The notes below the pieces were generated by a model, which worked only from the letters and a program-made list of their open reading frames with translations, searched no databases and had not been told where the DNA came from. From an uncultured Oleiphilus sp. (GTDB lineage: Bacteria; Pseudomonadota; Gammaproteobacteria; Pseudomonadales; Oleiphilaceae): a stretch of 35,991 nucleotides of DNA. A program made the translations under genes and the position numbers. The first letter of the stretch is position 1; each line of letters opens with the position of its first letter. Shown here piece by piece: positions 23,554 through 32,270 of the stretch. The stretch is taken from the NCBI GenBank assembly GCA_913020045.1, contig CAJWBE010000036.1, forward strand, positions 1-35,991. The letters are read 5' to 3'.

Positions 23554-23739
23554 TTAACCAACCTGCTGCCCTATTCTCACCATGCCTTGTAGCGCTAACA
23601 AGGCTCTCTCAAACGCGCATTCGTTCGCAAAATAATACCTTTCGTAAACTTTTTTATTGTTCTTGTAAACCAATCCAAGCGTACGCCCGTATACCTCCCT
23701 GATATCACATTGAAACGACCGGTCTTCTCTATCAATCAC
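23554..23739 (-). CDS. Possible small hypothetical protein
   Basis: A 61-aa minus-strand ORF in the gap between the hydrolase and fasciclin genes, starting at GTG. Its sequence has a natural mix (Tyr, Lys, Glu, Phe; YKNNKKVYERYYFANECAFERALLALQG) and a strand-then-helix pattern. No ribosome site is convincing and I know no family. It may be real or chance. Confidence 0.3.
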   Translation of the reverse strand: MIDREDRSFQCDIREVYGRTLGLVYKNNKKVYERYYFANECAFERALLALQGMVRIGQQVG

Positions 23740-23793
23740 ATGTTGCTTAGCTTCGGCTCAAGGCACCACACTAAAATAGATGAGGAAAATAAA

Positions 23794-24951
23794 ATGAAAT
23801 TTAAAGCAAACGGGCTTCGTTTACTCGGAGCTGCCTTGATGGTGACGTTAATTTCCACTCCTGCCCACGCTTGGTATTTTTTTAAGGGTGGCTGGCACAA
23901 AGAGAAAGTAAGCATTACCGACACTGTTGCCATGAGTGGCGGTGAATTCGACAGAAAACGAAGCGACTACGACATCCTTCTTAATGCGGTCCTTATTGCA
24001 GGGCTCGACGGCGCGTTAGCCGACCCAGATGCAGACCTAACAGTTTTTGCACCGACCGATCTTGCATTTATTCGTTTAGCCCGCGACCTTGGTTACCATG
24101 GCTACAACGAAGAAGCAGCGTTCAACACGATTGTTGAAACCCTAACTGTGCTCGGCAATGGCGACCCCGTTCCTTTACTGACAAACATCCTGCTTTACCA
24201 TGTAAGCCCTGGCGAGCAGAAAGCGAAAAACCTACTGCGCTCCGATTCAATCCCGACCCTTCTCGAAGGTGCAACCATACTGCCAAGCTACAATCGCTTA
24301 GTGGATAACGACCCTGAATTCAAAAACCCAAGACTCAGCTTTTGGTCACGCGGCACTAAAGCGAGTAATGGTGTTATTTATCGAATTGGACGTGTTCTGA
24401 TTCCAGCAGACCTACCTGAACTAGGTCAAGAAGAACTACCCACGATCACTGGTACAGTTGTCGCAAGCGGTGGAGACTTTGACGAAAACCCACATGATTT
24501 CGACTTGCTCCTAAACGCAGTGCTTGCAGCGAATCTAGCAGGCGCTTTAGACGACCCTGATTCAGCATTGACAGTGTTCGCACCAAACGATGCGGCGTTT
24601 ATCAAGTTAGCAAACGACTTAGGCTACGCAGGTTCAGACGAAGCCGGCGCATTTAGTGCGATCGCAACAGCCCTGACAGACCTTGGCGGCGGCGAGTTAG
24701 TGCCAATCCTAACGAATGTTCTGCTATACCATGTCGCGCCAGAAGCTAAAACGCTGAAAAACGTTTTGGAATCAGACAGCATTGAAACGCTTCTAGACGG
24801 TGCGACTTTCTCGCCAAATGGTCTGAAGCTGGTAGACAATGCACCGGCACTGCGTGATCCGCGAATCCGCACCTATAGCAGCGACATACTGACAAGCAAC
24901 GGCCGCATTCACACGATCGACCGAGTCTTGATTCCTGTCGCTATTCCTTAA
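23794..24951 (+). CDS. Secreted protein with two fasciclin (FAS1) domains
   Basis: A 385-aa protein from ATG 23794 (GATGAGG upstream). An in-frame ATG at 23710 would put 28 residues before the signal peptide and is less likely. The Sec signal ends STPAHA before WYFF. Two tandem FAS1 domains follow (about 45-205 and 225-385). Each has a LLNAVL strand, LTVFAPTD or LTVFAPND (the H1 box) and the LLYHV box (H2). The domains resemble each other strongly, so they arose by internal duplication. FAS1 proteins mediate adhesion at the cell surface or in biofilms. There is no anchor, so it is probably released or matrix-bound. Confidence 0.9.
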   Translation: MKFKANGLRLLGAALMVTLISTPAHAWYFFKGGWHKEKVSITDTVAMSGGEFDRKRSDYDILLNAVLIAGLDGALADPDADLTVFAPTDLAFIRLARDLGYHGYNEEAAFNTIVETLTVLGNGDPVPLLTNILLYHVSPGEQKAKNLLRSDSIPTLLEGATILPSYNRLVDNDPEFKNPRLSFWSRGTKASNGVIYRIGRVLIPADLPELGQEELPTITGTVVASGGDFDENPHDFDLLLNAVLAANLAGALDDPDSALTVFAPNDAAFIKLANDLGYAGSDEAGAFSAIATALTDLGGGELVPILTNVLLYHVAPEAKTLKNVLESDSIETLLDGATFSPNGLKLVDNAPALRDPRIRTYSSDILTSNGRIHTIDRVLIPVAIP

Positions 24952-24980
24952 AACGAATACAGATAGTCGGTAAGACAGGA

Positions 24981-25010
24981 AGCCCATCTCAAATGAAATG
25001 GGCTTTTTTA
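24981..25010 (+). terminator. Rho-independent terminator of the fasciclin gene
   Basis: AGCCCAT (24981-24987) pairs with ATGGGCT (24998-25004), then a run of T. It lies 30 bp after the stop and separates the fasciclin gene from the convergent tatC. Confidence 0.85.
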
Positions 25011-25068
25011 TAATAAAAACATACTAGGCGCAGAATAACGGTAGCCAGAAACAATTAAGAGTCCGCGT

Positions 25069-25830
25069 TTAAGCAGCACCATCTATTTGAACCTGCGTAT
25101 ACGCAATAAAAAGAGACATTACCAAACCGAGCTCAAACAGCATCCACATGGGGATGGCGAGCAACAACTGAGACAATATATCCGGCGGCGTCAGAAGCAT
25201 GCCAATCACAAAACATCCGACAAGAACATAAGGCCGTTTCTCGGCTAGAGACTCTCTCGTTGTCACACCCATCAGAATCAACAGAATGACCGCAATAGGG
25301 ATTTCAAAAGCAAAACCGAAGGCGAAGAATAGTTTAATCACGAAATCCAAATAGCTCGCGATATCCGTCATGACCGCCACCCCTTCCGGCGCGACCTGAG
25401 TAAAGAAACCAAAAACAAGCGGAAAAACCACGAAATACGCAAAGCATATACCGACATAAAACAACAAGATGCTCGACGTGAGCAAAGGAAACGCTAACGA
25501 CATCTCGCTACGTTTTAAGCCCGGTTTAACGAACGACCATGTCTGATACAAGATAAAAGGCATCGACACGAAAATCGCCACCACGAATGACAGCTTAAAT
25601 GGCGTCAAAAACGGTGACGCCACATCGGTTGCAATCATATTACTCGACTCGGGTAAATGCGCCCTCAACGGCTCTGACAAAAGCGTGTAAAGATCGTTAG
25701 CAAAATAAAATAGCCCGATAAACGCTATGCCAATGAAGGCTACACAGTAAAGCAAACGGTTTCGTATTTCGGTGATATGCGTAATCAATGGCTGCTTATC
25801 TTCGTTATCAATAGTCAGTGTATCGTTCAT
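25069..25830 (-). CDS. tatC: Sec-independent translocase subunit TatC
   Basis: A 253-aa six-helix inner-membrane protein. [12 protein letters not shown] is the conserved N-terminal TatC motif, [33 protein letters not shown] is the signature with the periplasmic loop, and [21 protein letters not shown] follows. TatC recognises twin-arginine signal peptides together with TatB. It is last in the tatABC order, 15 bp after tatB. Confidence 0.97.
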   Translation of the reverse strand: MNDTLTIDNEDKQPLITHITEIRNRLLYCVAFIGIAFIGLFYFANDLYTLLSEPLRAHLPESSNMIATDVASPFLTPFKLSFVVAIFVSMPFILYQTWSFVKPGLKRSEMSLAFPLLTSSILLFYVGICFAYFVVFPLVFGFFTQVAPEGVAVMTDIASYLDFVIKLFFAFGFAFEIPIAVILLILMGVTTRESLAEKRPYVLVGCFVIGMLLTPPDILSQLLLAIPMWMLFELGLVMSLFIAYTQVQIDGAA

Positions 25831-25845
25831 TATGGGTCGCTCTGT

Positions 25846-26265
25846 TTACGCGGAGGCGGATAGTTTTTCTTCAGTGATAGACGAGGCACTCGCTAGATGA
25901 TCCGTGGAAGTTGTATCATTTATGGCGGTGCTTTTAGCTGTTCCACTGGTATTGATTTCCGTAGAAGCTGGCATTTTATTTTCACCACCCAGCGCGTAAC
26001 CTGACAACGATTGACTAAACGCTTGATTGATAGGCACTAGCTCTTTGTTTAGTTCTTCGAGAGCGCTATTTTTCTTGAGCTCTTTAGTGATCTCTTCGTT
26101 CTCAATCTGACGATTTATCTCATCAGACCACTGGCTAGCCGTGCGCTTTGCATAGCCTATCCAACGCCCTGCCTGCTGGGCAGCTTTTGGCAAGCGCTGA
26201 GGTCCTAGCACCAGCAGTGCAATTACCCCAACGATAAACAGTTCAAGAATACCGACATCAAACAT
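25846..26265 (-). CDS. tatB: Sec-independent translocase subunit TatB
   Basis: A 139-aa protein with the TatB start MFDVGILELFIVGVIALLVLGPQRLP, a single membrane helix, an amphipathic helix (AAQQAGRWIGYAKRT) and a variable charged tail. The VLGP motif with Glu8 distinguishes TatB from TatA. It forms the receptor complex with TatC. Confidence 0.96.
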   Translation of the reverse strand: MFDVGILELFIVGVIALLVLGPQRLPKAAQQAGRWIGYAKRTASQWSDEINRQIENEEITKELKKNSALEELNKELVPINQAFSQSLSGYALGGENKMPASTEINTSGTAKSTAINDTTSTDHLASASSITEEKLSASA

Positions 26266-26308
26266 ACCTTGCCCCTACCACTTTTAAACGCCCCTTAGAT
26301 AACGCTAA

Positions 26309-26569
26309 CTAAGCACGCTCTTTACTAATAACCGTTACAGAGTCTATAGCTGGATCAGCAGAGCTTTTATCAACTGTTTTTTTATCAATAAAACCTGCGT
26401 CGATAGCCGTATCTGTTTGATTGTTTAATTTTTCATCATCGTTCATCGCCTTTTTAAAGCCGCGCACGGCGCCGCCTATATCGCCTCCCATATTTCGAAG
26501 CTTCTTAGTACCAAATAACAGTGCCACGATGACCAAGATAATGATTAGTTGTGTAGGGCTGATTCCCAT
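26309..26569 (-). CDS. tatA: Sec-independent translocase subunit TatA
   Basis: An 86-aa protein with the TatA pattern: [20 protein letters not shown] membrane helix, [24 protein letters not shown] amphipathic helix, and an acidic tail. It is the pore-forming or membrane-thinning subunit. It is first in tatABC and starts 138 bp after phoX on the same strand. Confidence 0.96.
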   Translation of the reverse strand: MGISPTQLIIILVIVALLFGTKKLRNMGGDIGGAVRGFKKAMNDDEKLNNQTDTAIDAGFIDKKTVDKSSADPAIDSVTVISKERA

Positions 26570-26707
26570 TGTTCACTCCCGAGATTTAAAAAATTAATAA
26601 GTTGGCGGTTTATGAACACGCGTCTTAGAGACACTCGTTTTCAACAGCGTCAATCTGCTGCCCATAAACCACCGAAACATCCTTGTTCTTAGTTGTCCCT
26701 TTAAGCC

Positions 26708-28618
26708 TTAAGACCCAATGATTCCGCCATCCTTACGCGTGATAACAAGCGTACAATCTCGCGGAATCGTTGTTCCGTCAAAGGCTGCAGGGAAGCTAGT
26801 CGCAGAAGGGTCACCGTTACCTGGGTGCTGAATGTTCACGAATGCTGTGCGTTGATCCGGCGTGATCGTAAATCCGGTGATCTCGTCACTACTGACACCA
26901 ACCAAAAGGCGCTTAGGCTCTGGCGTTTCTTTGTTGGTATCAAATACAACCAACTGGTCTTGAAGTCCATCTGGCTGACCACCGTCAGTACCAATAAACA
27001 AACGACCATAGGGATCAGCCCATGCCGCGTCAGGGTCTGTGAATACAGCCTCAGTGCCGCGAGTCGAAGACGCAATCAGATAAATATCCCAAGTGAAGTC
27101 ATTGCCCAAATGGTCACCCGAGTCTCTTGTGCGAATAATATGGCCGTCACTATTCGGCGCTTCGGGGTTCGCTGCATTCGCTTCAGAACGATTGGTATTA
27201 TTCGTTAAGGTCCAAAACACTTCGCCGCTTGTGCCTATCGTCGTCCACTCAGGACGATCCATTGGCGTTGCACCTAGTAGGTCTGATGCAAGACGGGCGT
27301 AAATCAATACTTCAGCTTGCGACTCGAATCGCTCTGCCAATATAGGGTTATCGATCGTTAGCTCCATCCATTCACCGGTGCCATCATCGTTAAACTTAGC
27401 AACGAACAAACTCCCCTTATCCAGAGGGCTCTCGCCTTCGGCAATGGCATGCTCCCAAGCTTTATCAGAAACATACTTATAGCAATAATCAAAACGTTGA
27501 TCGTCACCCATATAGGCAGCAATACGACCATTTGAGCTTTCAGCAATCGCGATAGCTTCGTGCTTAAAGCGACCAAGAGCGGTGCGTTTGACTGGCTTTT
27601 GAGTACCGTCAAATGGATCAATCTCGACGATCCAACCAAAACGATTTTGCTCGTTAGCGTAGTCTTCGTCGGTCAGGTCAAAACGCTTATCAAATAAGTG
27701 CCAGCCATAGCCAAACCCAGAATCAGAAAACCCGTAGCGTTGTTGCTCTTCAGTCGGGACTAACAAGCCATTTGCGCCGAAGTAACCATTAAAGTTTTCT
27801 TCACACGTCAGGTACGTTCCCCATGGCGTCGCACCAGAACCGCAGTTATTGACGGTCCCCAGTGCAATATTTCCATTAGGGTTTTGCAATAACTCAGAGG
27901 CAGCGGCCGGCCCAGAAAACGCAACAGGAGTATTCACGGTGATACGACGTGTGTTCTTACTTTTAACGACTTTCCAACCGTTGCGGCGCGTTTGCTTCAG
28001 TTTTAATACGGATACTCCGTGAATATTCTGCGAAACTCGAACATCTTCAAGGCTCTCTGGCGCAGACTTTCCAAGCGCGTGGGAGTTATTGCCATACTCA
28101 TGATTCACACACAACATACCGAGGTCATTACGCATACGGTAGTGCTTTCCATAAGCGAGTTTTTTGCGCTGATCCATTGGGAAGAACCACATTCCGTCAT
28201 GACCCAGACCGGTTTGTAATGCTGCTTCAGCGGACGTAGGTCGCGTGTTTGGATCACCGTTGTACTCGGCAGTCGCGCCCGGCTCAATAGGCGTTCCCCA
28301 AGGAATTAAAACCTCATATTGATAGTCTTCTGAAATAGTGGGCATAGTTGTGTCGACCACATCTTCAATCGCAACCGGCTTAAAACTAACTAACTCTTTA
28401 TTGTGCTTCTTGTGCCTCCAACCCCATCCAGCACTTGCTGTTGGCGCTAAAAAAGAAGTCGCCGCAACGGTCAGGCTTCCAGCCATCACCTTGCGGCGGG
28501 TCATATTAGTTTCTAATACAGAGGCAAACGGTCGGTTGCCAGAGGTATTTGACGGTAAATTCTCGATATCATCATGCAACTGTCCATTCTCGACAGTTCC
28601 GTTATCCTGCTGTGACAT
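26708..28618 (-). CDS. phoX: PhoX-family (DUF839) alkaline phosphatase, Tat substrate
   Basis: A 636-aa protein of the PhoX family, Ca/Fe-dependent phosphomonoesterases that release phosphate from organic esters in the periplasm. The N-terminal region of about 38 residues precedes the twin-arginine motif TRRKVMAG (40-47) and a hydrophobic stretch ending TASAG. ATPWGTYLTCEENFNGYFG is the DUF839 core with the conserved Cys and Glu residues. GRFKHEAIAIAE, LFIGTDGGQPDGLQDQL and ITPDQRTAFVNIQHPG are further family blocks. It lies just upstream of tatABC, which would export it. Confidence 0.93.
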   Translation of the reverse strand: MSQQDNGTVENGQLHDDIENLPSNTSGNRPFASVLETNMTRRKVMAGSLTVAATSFLAPTASAGWGWRHKKHNKELVSFKPVAIEDVVDTTMPTISEDYQYEVLIPWGTPIEPGATAEYNGDPNTRPTSAEAALQTGLGHDGMWFFPMDQRKKLAYGKHYRMRNDLGMLCVNHEYGNNSHALGKSAPESLEDVRVSQNIHGVSVLKLKQTRRNGWKVVKSKNTRRITVNTPVAFSGPAAASELLQNPNGNIALGTVNNCGSGATPWGTYLTCEENFNGYFGANGLLVPTEEQQRYGFSDSGFGYGWHLFDKRFDLTDEDYANEQNRFGWIVEIDPFDGTQKPVKRTALGRFKHEAIAIAESSNGRIAAYMGDDQRFDYCYKYVSDKAWEHAIAEGESPLDKGSLFVAKFNDDGTGEWMELTIDNPILAERFESQAEVLIYARLASDLLGATPMDRPEWTTIGTSGEVFWTLTNNTNRSEANAANPEAPNSDGHIIRTRDSGDHLGNDFTWDIYLIASSTRGTEAVFTDPDAAWADPYGRLFIGTDGGQPDGLQDQLVVFDTNKETPEPKRLLVGVSSDEITGFTITPDQRTAFVNIQHPGNGDPSATSFPAAFDGTTIPRDCTLVITRKDGGIIGS

Positions 28619-28742
28619 AGCTAAGTCTCTCTCAGTTAAGTTGATCTTTGTCTACTCGACTTTTGGCAAAAAGTAAGCCGAACAAAATGCGCTCTAAAGG
28701 TGAGCCTCTTTTCAAATTTCAACCTGACTGTAAATTTCGACT

Positions 28743-28760
28743 ATGACACTTCGGTGACGA
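28743..28760 (-). promoter_or_regulatory. Candidate Pho box upstream of phoX
   Basis: On the minus strand TCGTCAC, four bases, GTGTCAT has the spacing of the PhoB consensus CTGTCAT-N4-CTGTCAT and matches it at 10 of 14 positions. It is about 125 bp upstream of phoX, an expected PhoB target. No good -10 follows, so the call is tentative. Confidence 0.3.
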
Positions 28761-28834
28761 TTAAATGAACCTTTTAATTTGGACTTGCGGTGGCTAAGGC
28801 TAAGCATCGACCTTCAGCCAATAGAGACTTAGAA

Positions 28835-28891
28835 AACTCGAGTTGATTCACACTTCAAGTCGGCGGAACGCCACTCTTTCAACTCGAGTTG
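28835..28891. repeat. Paired AACTCGAGTT palindromes
   Basis: AACTCGAGTT occurs at 28835-28844 and again at 28881-28890, each a 10-bp perfect palindrome, 46 bp apart. Including flanks (AACTCGAGTTGA and TCAACTCGAGTT) the two form a 12-bp inverted repeat. This may be a paired operator or the ends of a hairpin. Confidence 0.5.
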
Positions 28892-29031
28892 TTTCCGGTC
28901 AACTTCCGCTATTGCCTTCGCCGTAAGCAAAACTCATAATCATTACGAGATAGTAAGATCTTGTTTCAAATTTGGTCGTCACATTTCTTGAAAACCTACT
29001 ACCTTAAGTAGGAACTTCTGGGAGCTAGCGA

Positions 29032-30405
29032 ATGAATCGAAAAAGTATCGTTCAACAAGACCACAAACGCTGGGGAGTATTGGGCCAATCCCTCCTCAAC
29101 AGCATGATTGGCGAGTACTTAGAAAAAGAAAAGAACCCTCTGGCCATGCAAATGGGGTTTTATCATCACGATAAAAAGCTGAGTTTAGACGCTAGTTTTC
29201 CACAGCAATTTCGAGCGCCAATCACCAGCAAAGTGCTTATTTTTGTGAACGGCCTGACAAGCTTAGAGTCCGTGTGGGATTACCCCAAAGAAGGTAGCTC
29301 GAGTGCATCAATCGTTAGCCACTATATCGACATCTGTTTCGATTCTAACGAGCAAACGCCTCACGAAAACTATGGCCAACAGCTACATAAAGAGTTCGGC
29401 TTTACACCGCTTTATCTGCGCTACAACACAGGACTTTCGCTAGAGAAAAACGGCCTAAATTTTTCTGAGCAGTTAAGCCAATTATTCTCGGCCTACCCAA
29501 TTGAAATAAATGATCTAATGTTAGTCGGTTTCAGCGGCGGTGGTGCCCTGCTCAGCCACACTCAGAATATTGCACAAAGCAGCGAGCAACGATGGCTAAA
29601 GGCCTTGTCAAAATGTGTCTATCTGGGGAACCCGAATCAAGGCTCAATAGCTAGCAATATGATTTACTTGAGCGGTGATTTTTTCAGGCATCTTCCGATT
29701 TACTACGTCAGCCTTCTGGCGGATTGGCTAGATTATCGACTCAACAAAAAACAAGCGCTACCTAGTAACACGCATGCCAATGCTGAAGAAGAGCGTAAGC
29801 GCCCAAGCGCCAATTCATATTTCCTAGCGTCCAGCCGACATTACTTCATTTCAGGTGGTACTCAAGACCGAAGACACAATGTGTTCAACCAGAACATGAC
29901 GAATAACGCTCTTTGCTCTCAGGTTAACAAAGCCCCGTCCTATAAGCCCATAAACGTTCGATCCGCTCACCTAAGCGGCACCTCTCCGGTCCGGCTAGCA
30001 CACTCTGAAAAAGTTTACGCATTGATCGCAAACTGGATCAACAAAGAGGAAAGTATTCAGCCCTACGAAACCAACTATTACCAACAGCCAGCTTCCCAGC
30101 TGGTCTCGGTTGAAGAACAAAATCGCGACACATCGCCAACCATCGATTCAACCAGTAAAACCTTTGTGGCGGGCACCGTTGATTTCATGGCAAGCGCCTA
30201 CGACAAGACCATTGAAAAAATCGAAACGATGCACTATTCAATCGCGGAAGAGCCTTTCTATGCACTAGAAAAACTCCCTATCGCGAGCCAAATCGCTAAG
30301 CCTTTTGAAGCGAAACATCGCGACACGCTCGATACATTCTATCGATCACTTAGAAACGGCGGGCGCATGATGCATAAGGTCGCGGCAGACATGGTGACAG
30401 ATTAA
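29032..30405 (+). CDS. Putative alpha/beta serine hydrolase
   Basis: A 457-aa protein. VLIFVNGLTSLESVWDY (68-84) looks like the oxyanion-hole strand and NGL turn of lipases. LMLVGFSGGGALLSH has the nucleophile elbow GFSGG with Ser168. SAHLSGTSPVRLAHSEKVYALI near residue 325 offers a candidate catalytic His. There is no signal peptide or membrane helix. The C-terminal 120 residues are mostly helical and unlike typical lipases. A cytoplasmic lipase or esterase is likely; the substrate is not deducible. ATG 29032 follows GGGAG. Confidence 0.6.
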   Translation: MNRKSIVQQDHKRWGVLGQSLLNSMIGEYLEKEKNPLAMQMGFYHHDKKLSLDASFPQQFRAPITSKVLIFVNGLTSLESVWDYPKEGSSSASIVSHYIDICFDSNEQTPHENYGQQLHKEFGFTPLYLRYNTGLSLEKNGLNFSEQLSQLFSAYPIEINDLMLVGFSGGGALLSHTQNIAQSSEQRWLKALSKCVYLGNPNQGSIASNMIYLSGDFFRHLPIYYVSLLADWLDYRLNKKQALPSNTHANAEEERKRPSANSYFLASSRHYFISGGTQDRRHNVFNQNMTNNALCSQVNKAPSYKPINVRSAHLSGTSPVRLAHSEKVYALIANWINKEESIQPYETNYYQQPASQLVSVEEQNRDTSPTIDSTSKTFVAGTVDFMASAYDKTIEKIETMHYSIAEEPFYALEKLPIASQIAKPFEAKHRDTLDTFYRSLRNGGRMMHKVAADMVTD

Positions 30406-30438
30406 AAGTCAGCCCAGAAATACAGGGACTAGATGAGT

Positions 30439-31272
30439 TCAGTCGTTTGAAACAAGCGGTACGGATAATGGTGTGAAGTTATGTTGGTTCATAATGCGGC
30501 GGTAGATACCTGAGGCTTTGATCTTCTTGAGTTGCTGATTGAACTCGTCTCGAACTTTTGCGCTACGAAACAAATAACCGTTTGGGCTTTCTCCCAAAAA
30601 TGCAAACTCATCAACGTCAGGCGAGATATCAATTTCGCCCTCGCGTCCAACCTCTTTTCGATAATAATTGAATATCTGTTTGTCCATTTGAATCGCGTCA
30701 ACACGCTCCAAATAAAGCATTTTGACCTGTACTGACTGGTCATGATGTTCACTATAAAGGGGACTATTTTGAGCCATTTCTGCATATTCGTCGCCCAAAT
30801 GCGCTACCGCGCCCTGCCAAGACATTAAGCGGTAATCGACTAGATCGGAGAGCGTCTCAAACTGAAACTCTCGCTTTTTAAGCGTATAAACAAAGTTCTC
30901 GTAGGCGTAGGAGATATCTGAAAAGAAACCCGTCAGATGCTCATTTTGGATGGTACTGGTATTAATATCAGACACCACATCAACTAGCCCAAGCTGATAT
31001 GACTTTAAGCGACGCGCATAGGGTAAATAGACCTTCTCTATTTTATAATCCAAAGGGGTCAGCGCTGCCTCAATAATCTCAACCACAATGCCTTCATGTT
31101 TATCCGGCATCACCCACGGGGCCAACGCATTACCAAAAGCAACTTTGATCGTTTCCTCTGCATTAAGCACCGAAAAAGGAAAAGCAAATAAGAAGAAAAA
31201 ATAGATATGCGGACTCGAGCTGTCATGAGGCCCCCAATAAGCCAAGGTAATATTGCAAACGCTACCCAACAC
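30439..31272 (-). CDS. Orphan periplasmic solute-binding protein 1 (SBP_bac_3), possibly frameshifted at its start
   Basis: The protein has the bacterial extracellular solute-binding family-3 fold: IKVAFGNALAPWVMPDKHEGIVVEIIEAAL, the YLPYARRL strand, DVVSDIN, and FNQQLKKIKASGIYRRIM at the end. Such proteins bind amino acids or small acids, but no permease or ATPase gene is adjacent. The open frame starts at GTG 31272 and lacks basic residues before the hydrophobic FFFLFAFPFSVLNA. A neighbouring frame from ATG 31226 gives MTARVRIS and would join it if the T6 run at 31196-31201 had seven T. So the true start is probably 31226 with one base lost. Confidence 0.7.
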   Translation of the reverse strand: MLGSVCNITLAYWGPHDSSSPHIYFFFLFAFPFSVLNAEETIKVAFGNALAPWVMPDKHEGIVVEIIEAALTPLDYKIEKVYLPYARRLKSYQLGLVDVVSDINTSTIQNEHLTGFFSDISYAYENFVYTLKKREFQFETLSDLVDYRLMSWQGAVAHLGDEYAEMAQNSPLYSEHHDQSVQVKMLYLERVDAIQMDKQIFNYYRKEVGREGEIDISPDVDEFAFLGESPNGYLFRSAKVRDEFNQQLKKIKASGIYRRIMNQHNFTPLSVPLVSND

Positions 31273-31378
31273 TATAGTTCAAATATCACACACTCGAAAC
31301 GCCACTCAAAAACTAACACAGAACCAGATACACACAGACAACCATAAGCCCCAAAACCTTAATTTAGACACTTGTATC

Positions 31379-32098
31379 TTAGGGAACTTGCGGAAATGAG
31401 CGACGACAGTGGCCTACCTGCTCGGCCCAGCCCTCAAGATATTTGGGATGCTGCTCCATGTAATCGAACGAAAAATATCCGCCACCAATAACGTCCGAAA
31501 TGCTCTCGTAATCTAACTCGTCGGGGTAACCTTTTATTTGCTCGTACTTTCCAACTAGGAAAAGTTCCGCTTCAACCATGGCGTCTATTCTGCCGAGGTT
31601 GAACATTTCTATTAACTGTTCAAAGGACTGCACCTTCACGTCAGCATTAATTCCCATGGCAGTCAATTGACTAATAAAATGCGTGCCGAGCCGCGTACCA
31701 ACAATAGAGCTACCTGGGTCAAACTGGGTCTTTTTGCTCTTTATCAACATGGTTCTGGTATTGATAAGATCAGAGACATAGTGCGCCTGTTTGTCTCGAG
31801 CATTTGTCCTAACAAGGTTCAAGCCCAAATCAAGAATACCCTGCTCCAAGGAGAGCATCATTCGCTGATAAGTGGGTTGCTCAATGTAATTAACAGCGAA
31901 AGCTTGAGATAGTAAACAGTCGGTGAAGGGGGCTAACAAGCCTTTGGTCTGTTCTGAATCAAGATAAAAAGAATTGGTCGGCACAAAGCCAACATTGATA
32001 GGACGGTCAGCTGCCTCAACGGCACCAATCGATAACCCGAGATGACTCGTTAAAAAGAGACATACGATAAAATATAATCTTTGTAAGCCGTCTGCCAT
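31379..32098 (-). CDS. Orphan periplasmic solute-binding protein 2 (SBP_bac_3-like)
   Basis: A 239-aa protein with a signal peptide (FIVCLFLTSHLGLSIGAVEA, then AD). The two-lobe binding fold follows: INVGFVPTNSFYLD, LEQGILDLGLNLVRTNARDKQAHYV, the hinge VGTRLGTHF, and SFEQLIEMFNLGRIDAMVEAE. It is rather divergent from typical amino-acid binding proteins. It lies 106 bp upstream of binding protein 1 on the same strand, with no transporter genes nearby, so a sensory or stand-alone role is possible. Confidence 0.72.
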   Translation of the reverse strand: MADGLQRLYFIVCLFLTSHLGLSIGAVEAADRPINVGFVPTNSFYLDSEQTKGLLAPFTDCLLSQAFAVNYIEQPTYQRMMLSLEQGILDLGLNLVRTNARDKQAHYVSDLINTRTMLIKSKKTQFDPGSSIVGTRLGTHFISQLTAMGINADVKVQSFEQLIEMFNLGRIDAMVEAELFLVGKYEQIKGYPDELDYESISDVIGGGYFSFDYMEQHPKYLEGWAEQVGHCRRSFPQVP

Positions 32099-32270
32099 AT
32101 AAAGGAGCCTAGTATTGCAAAGAAAATCACCCTATAAGCTCTAGAAGAGTCTGGCCGACTAATCTAGCTTCGCTACGAGTCCTAGTCTTGTTACTGGCCA
32201 AAAAACGACGGAAAGGCAATAAATCAGGATTGGCCAGTCCAGCTCAAACTCATCAGCGGGTTTGACTTAG

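Larger units (their letters stand above)
28619..29031. other. Divergent control region between phoX and a serine hydrolase gene
   Basis: These 413 bp contain no gene. They hold a candidate Pho box (28743-28760) oriented to phoX and two identical 10-bp palindromes (28835-28844, 28881-28890). Promoters of both flanking genes must lie here. Confidence 0.5.

Noticed and set aside
23710-23793. Upstream start for the fasciclin protein
   Set aside because: The extra 28 residues precede a complete signal peptide, and the ATG at 23794 has a better ribosome site.
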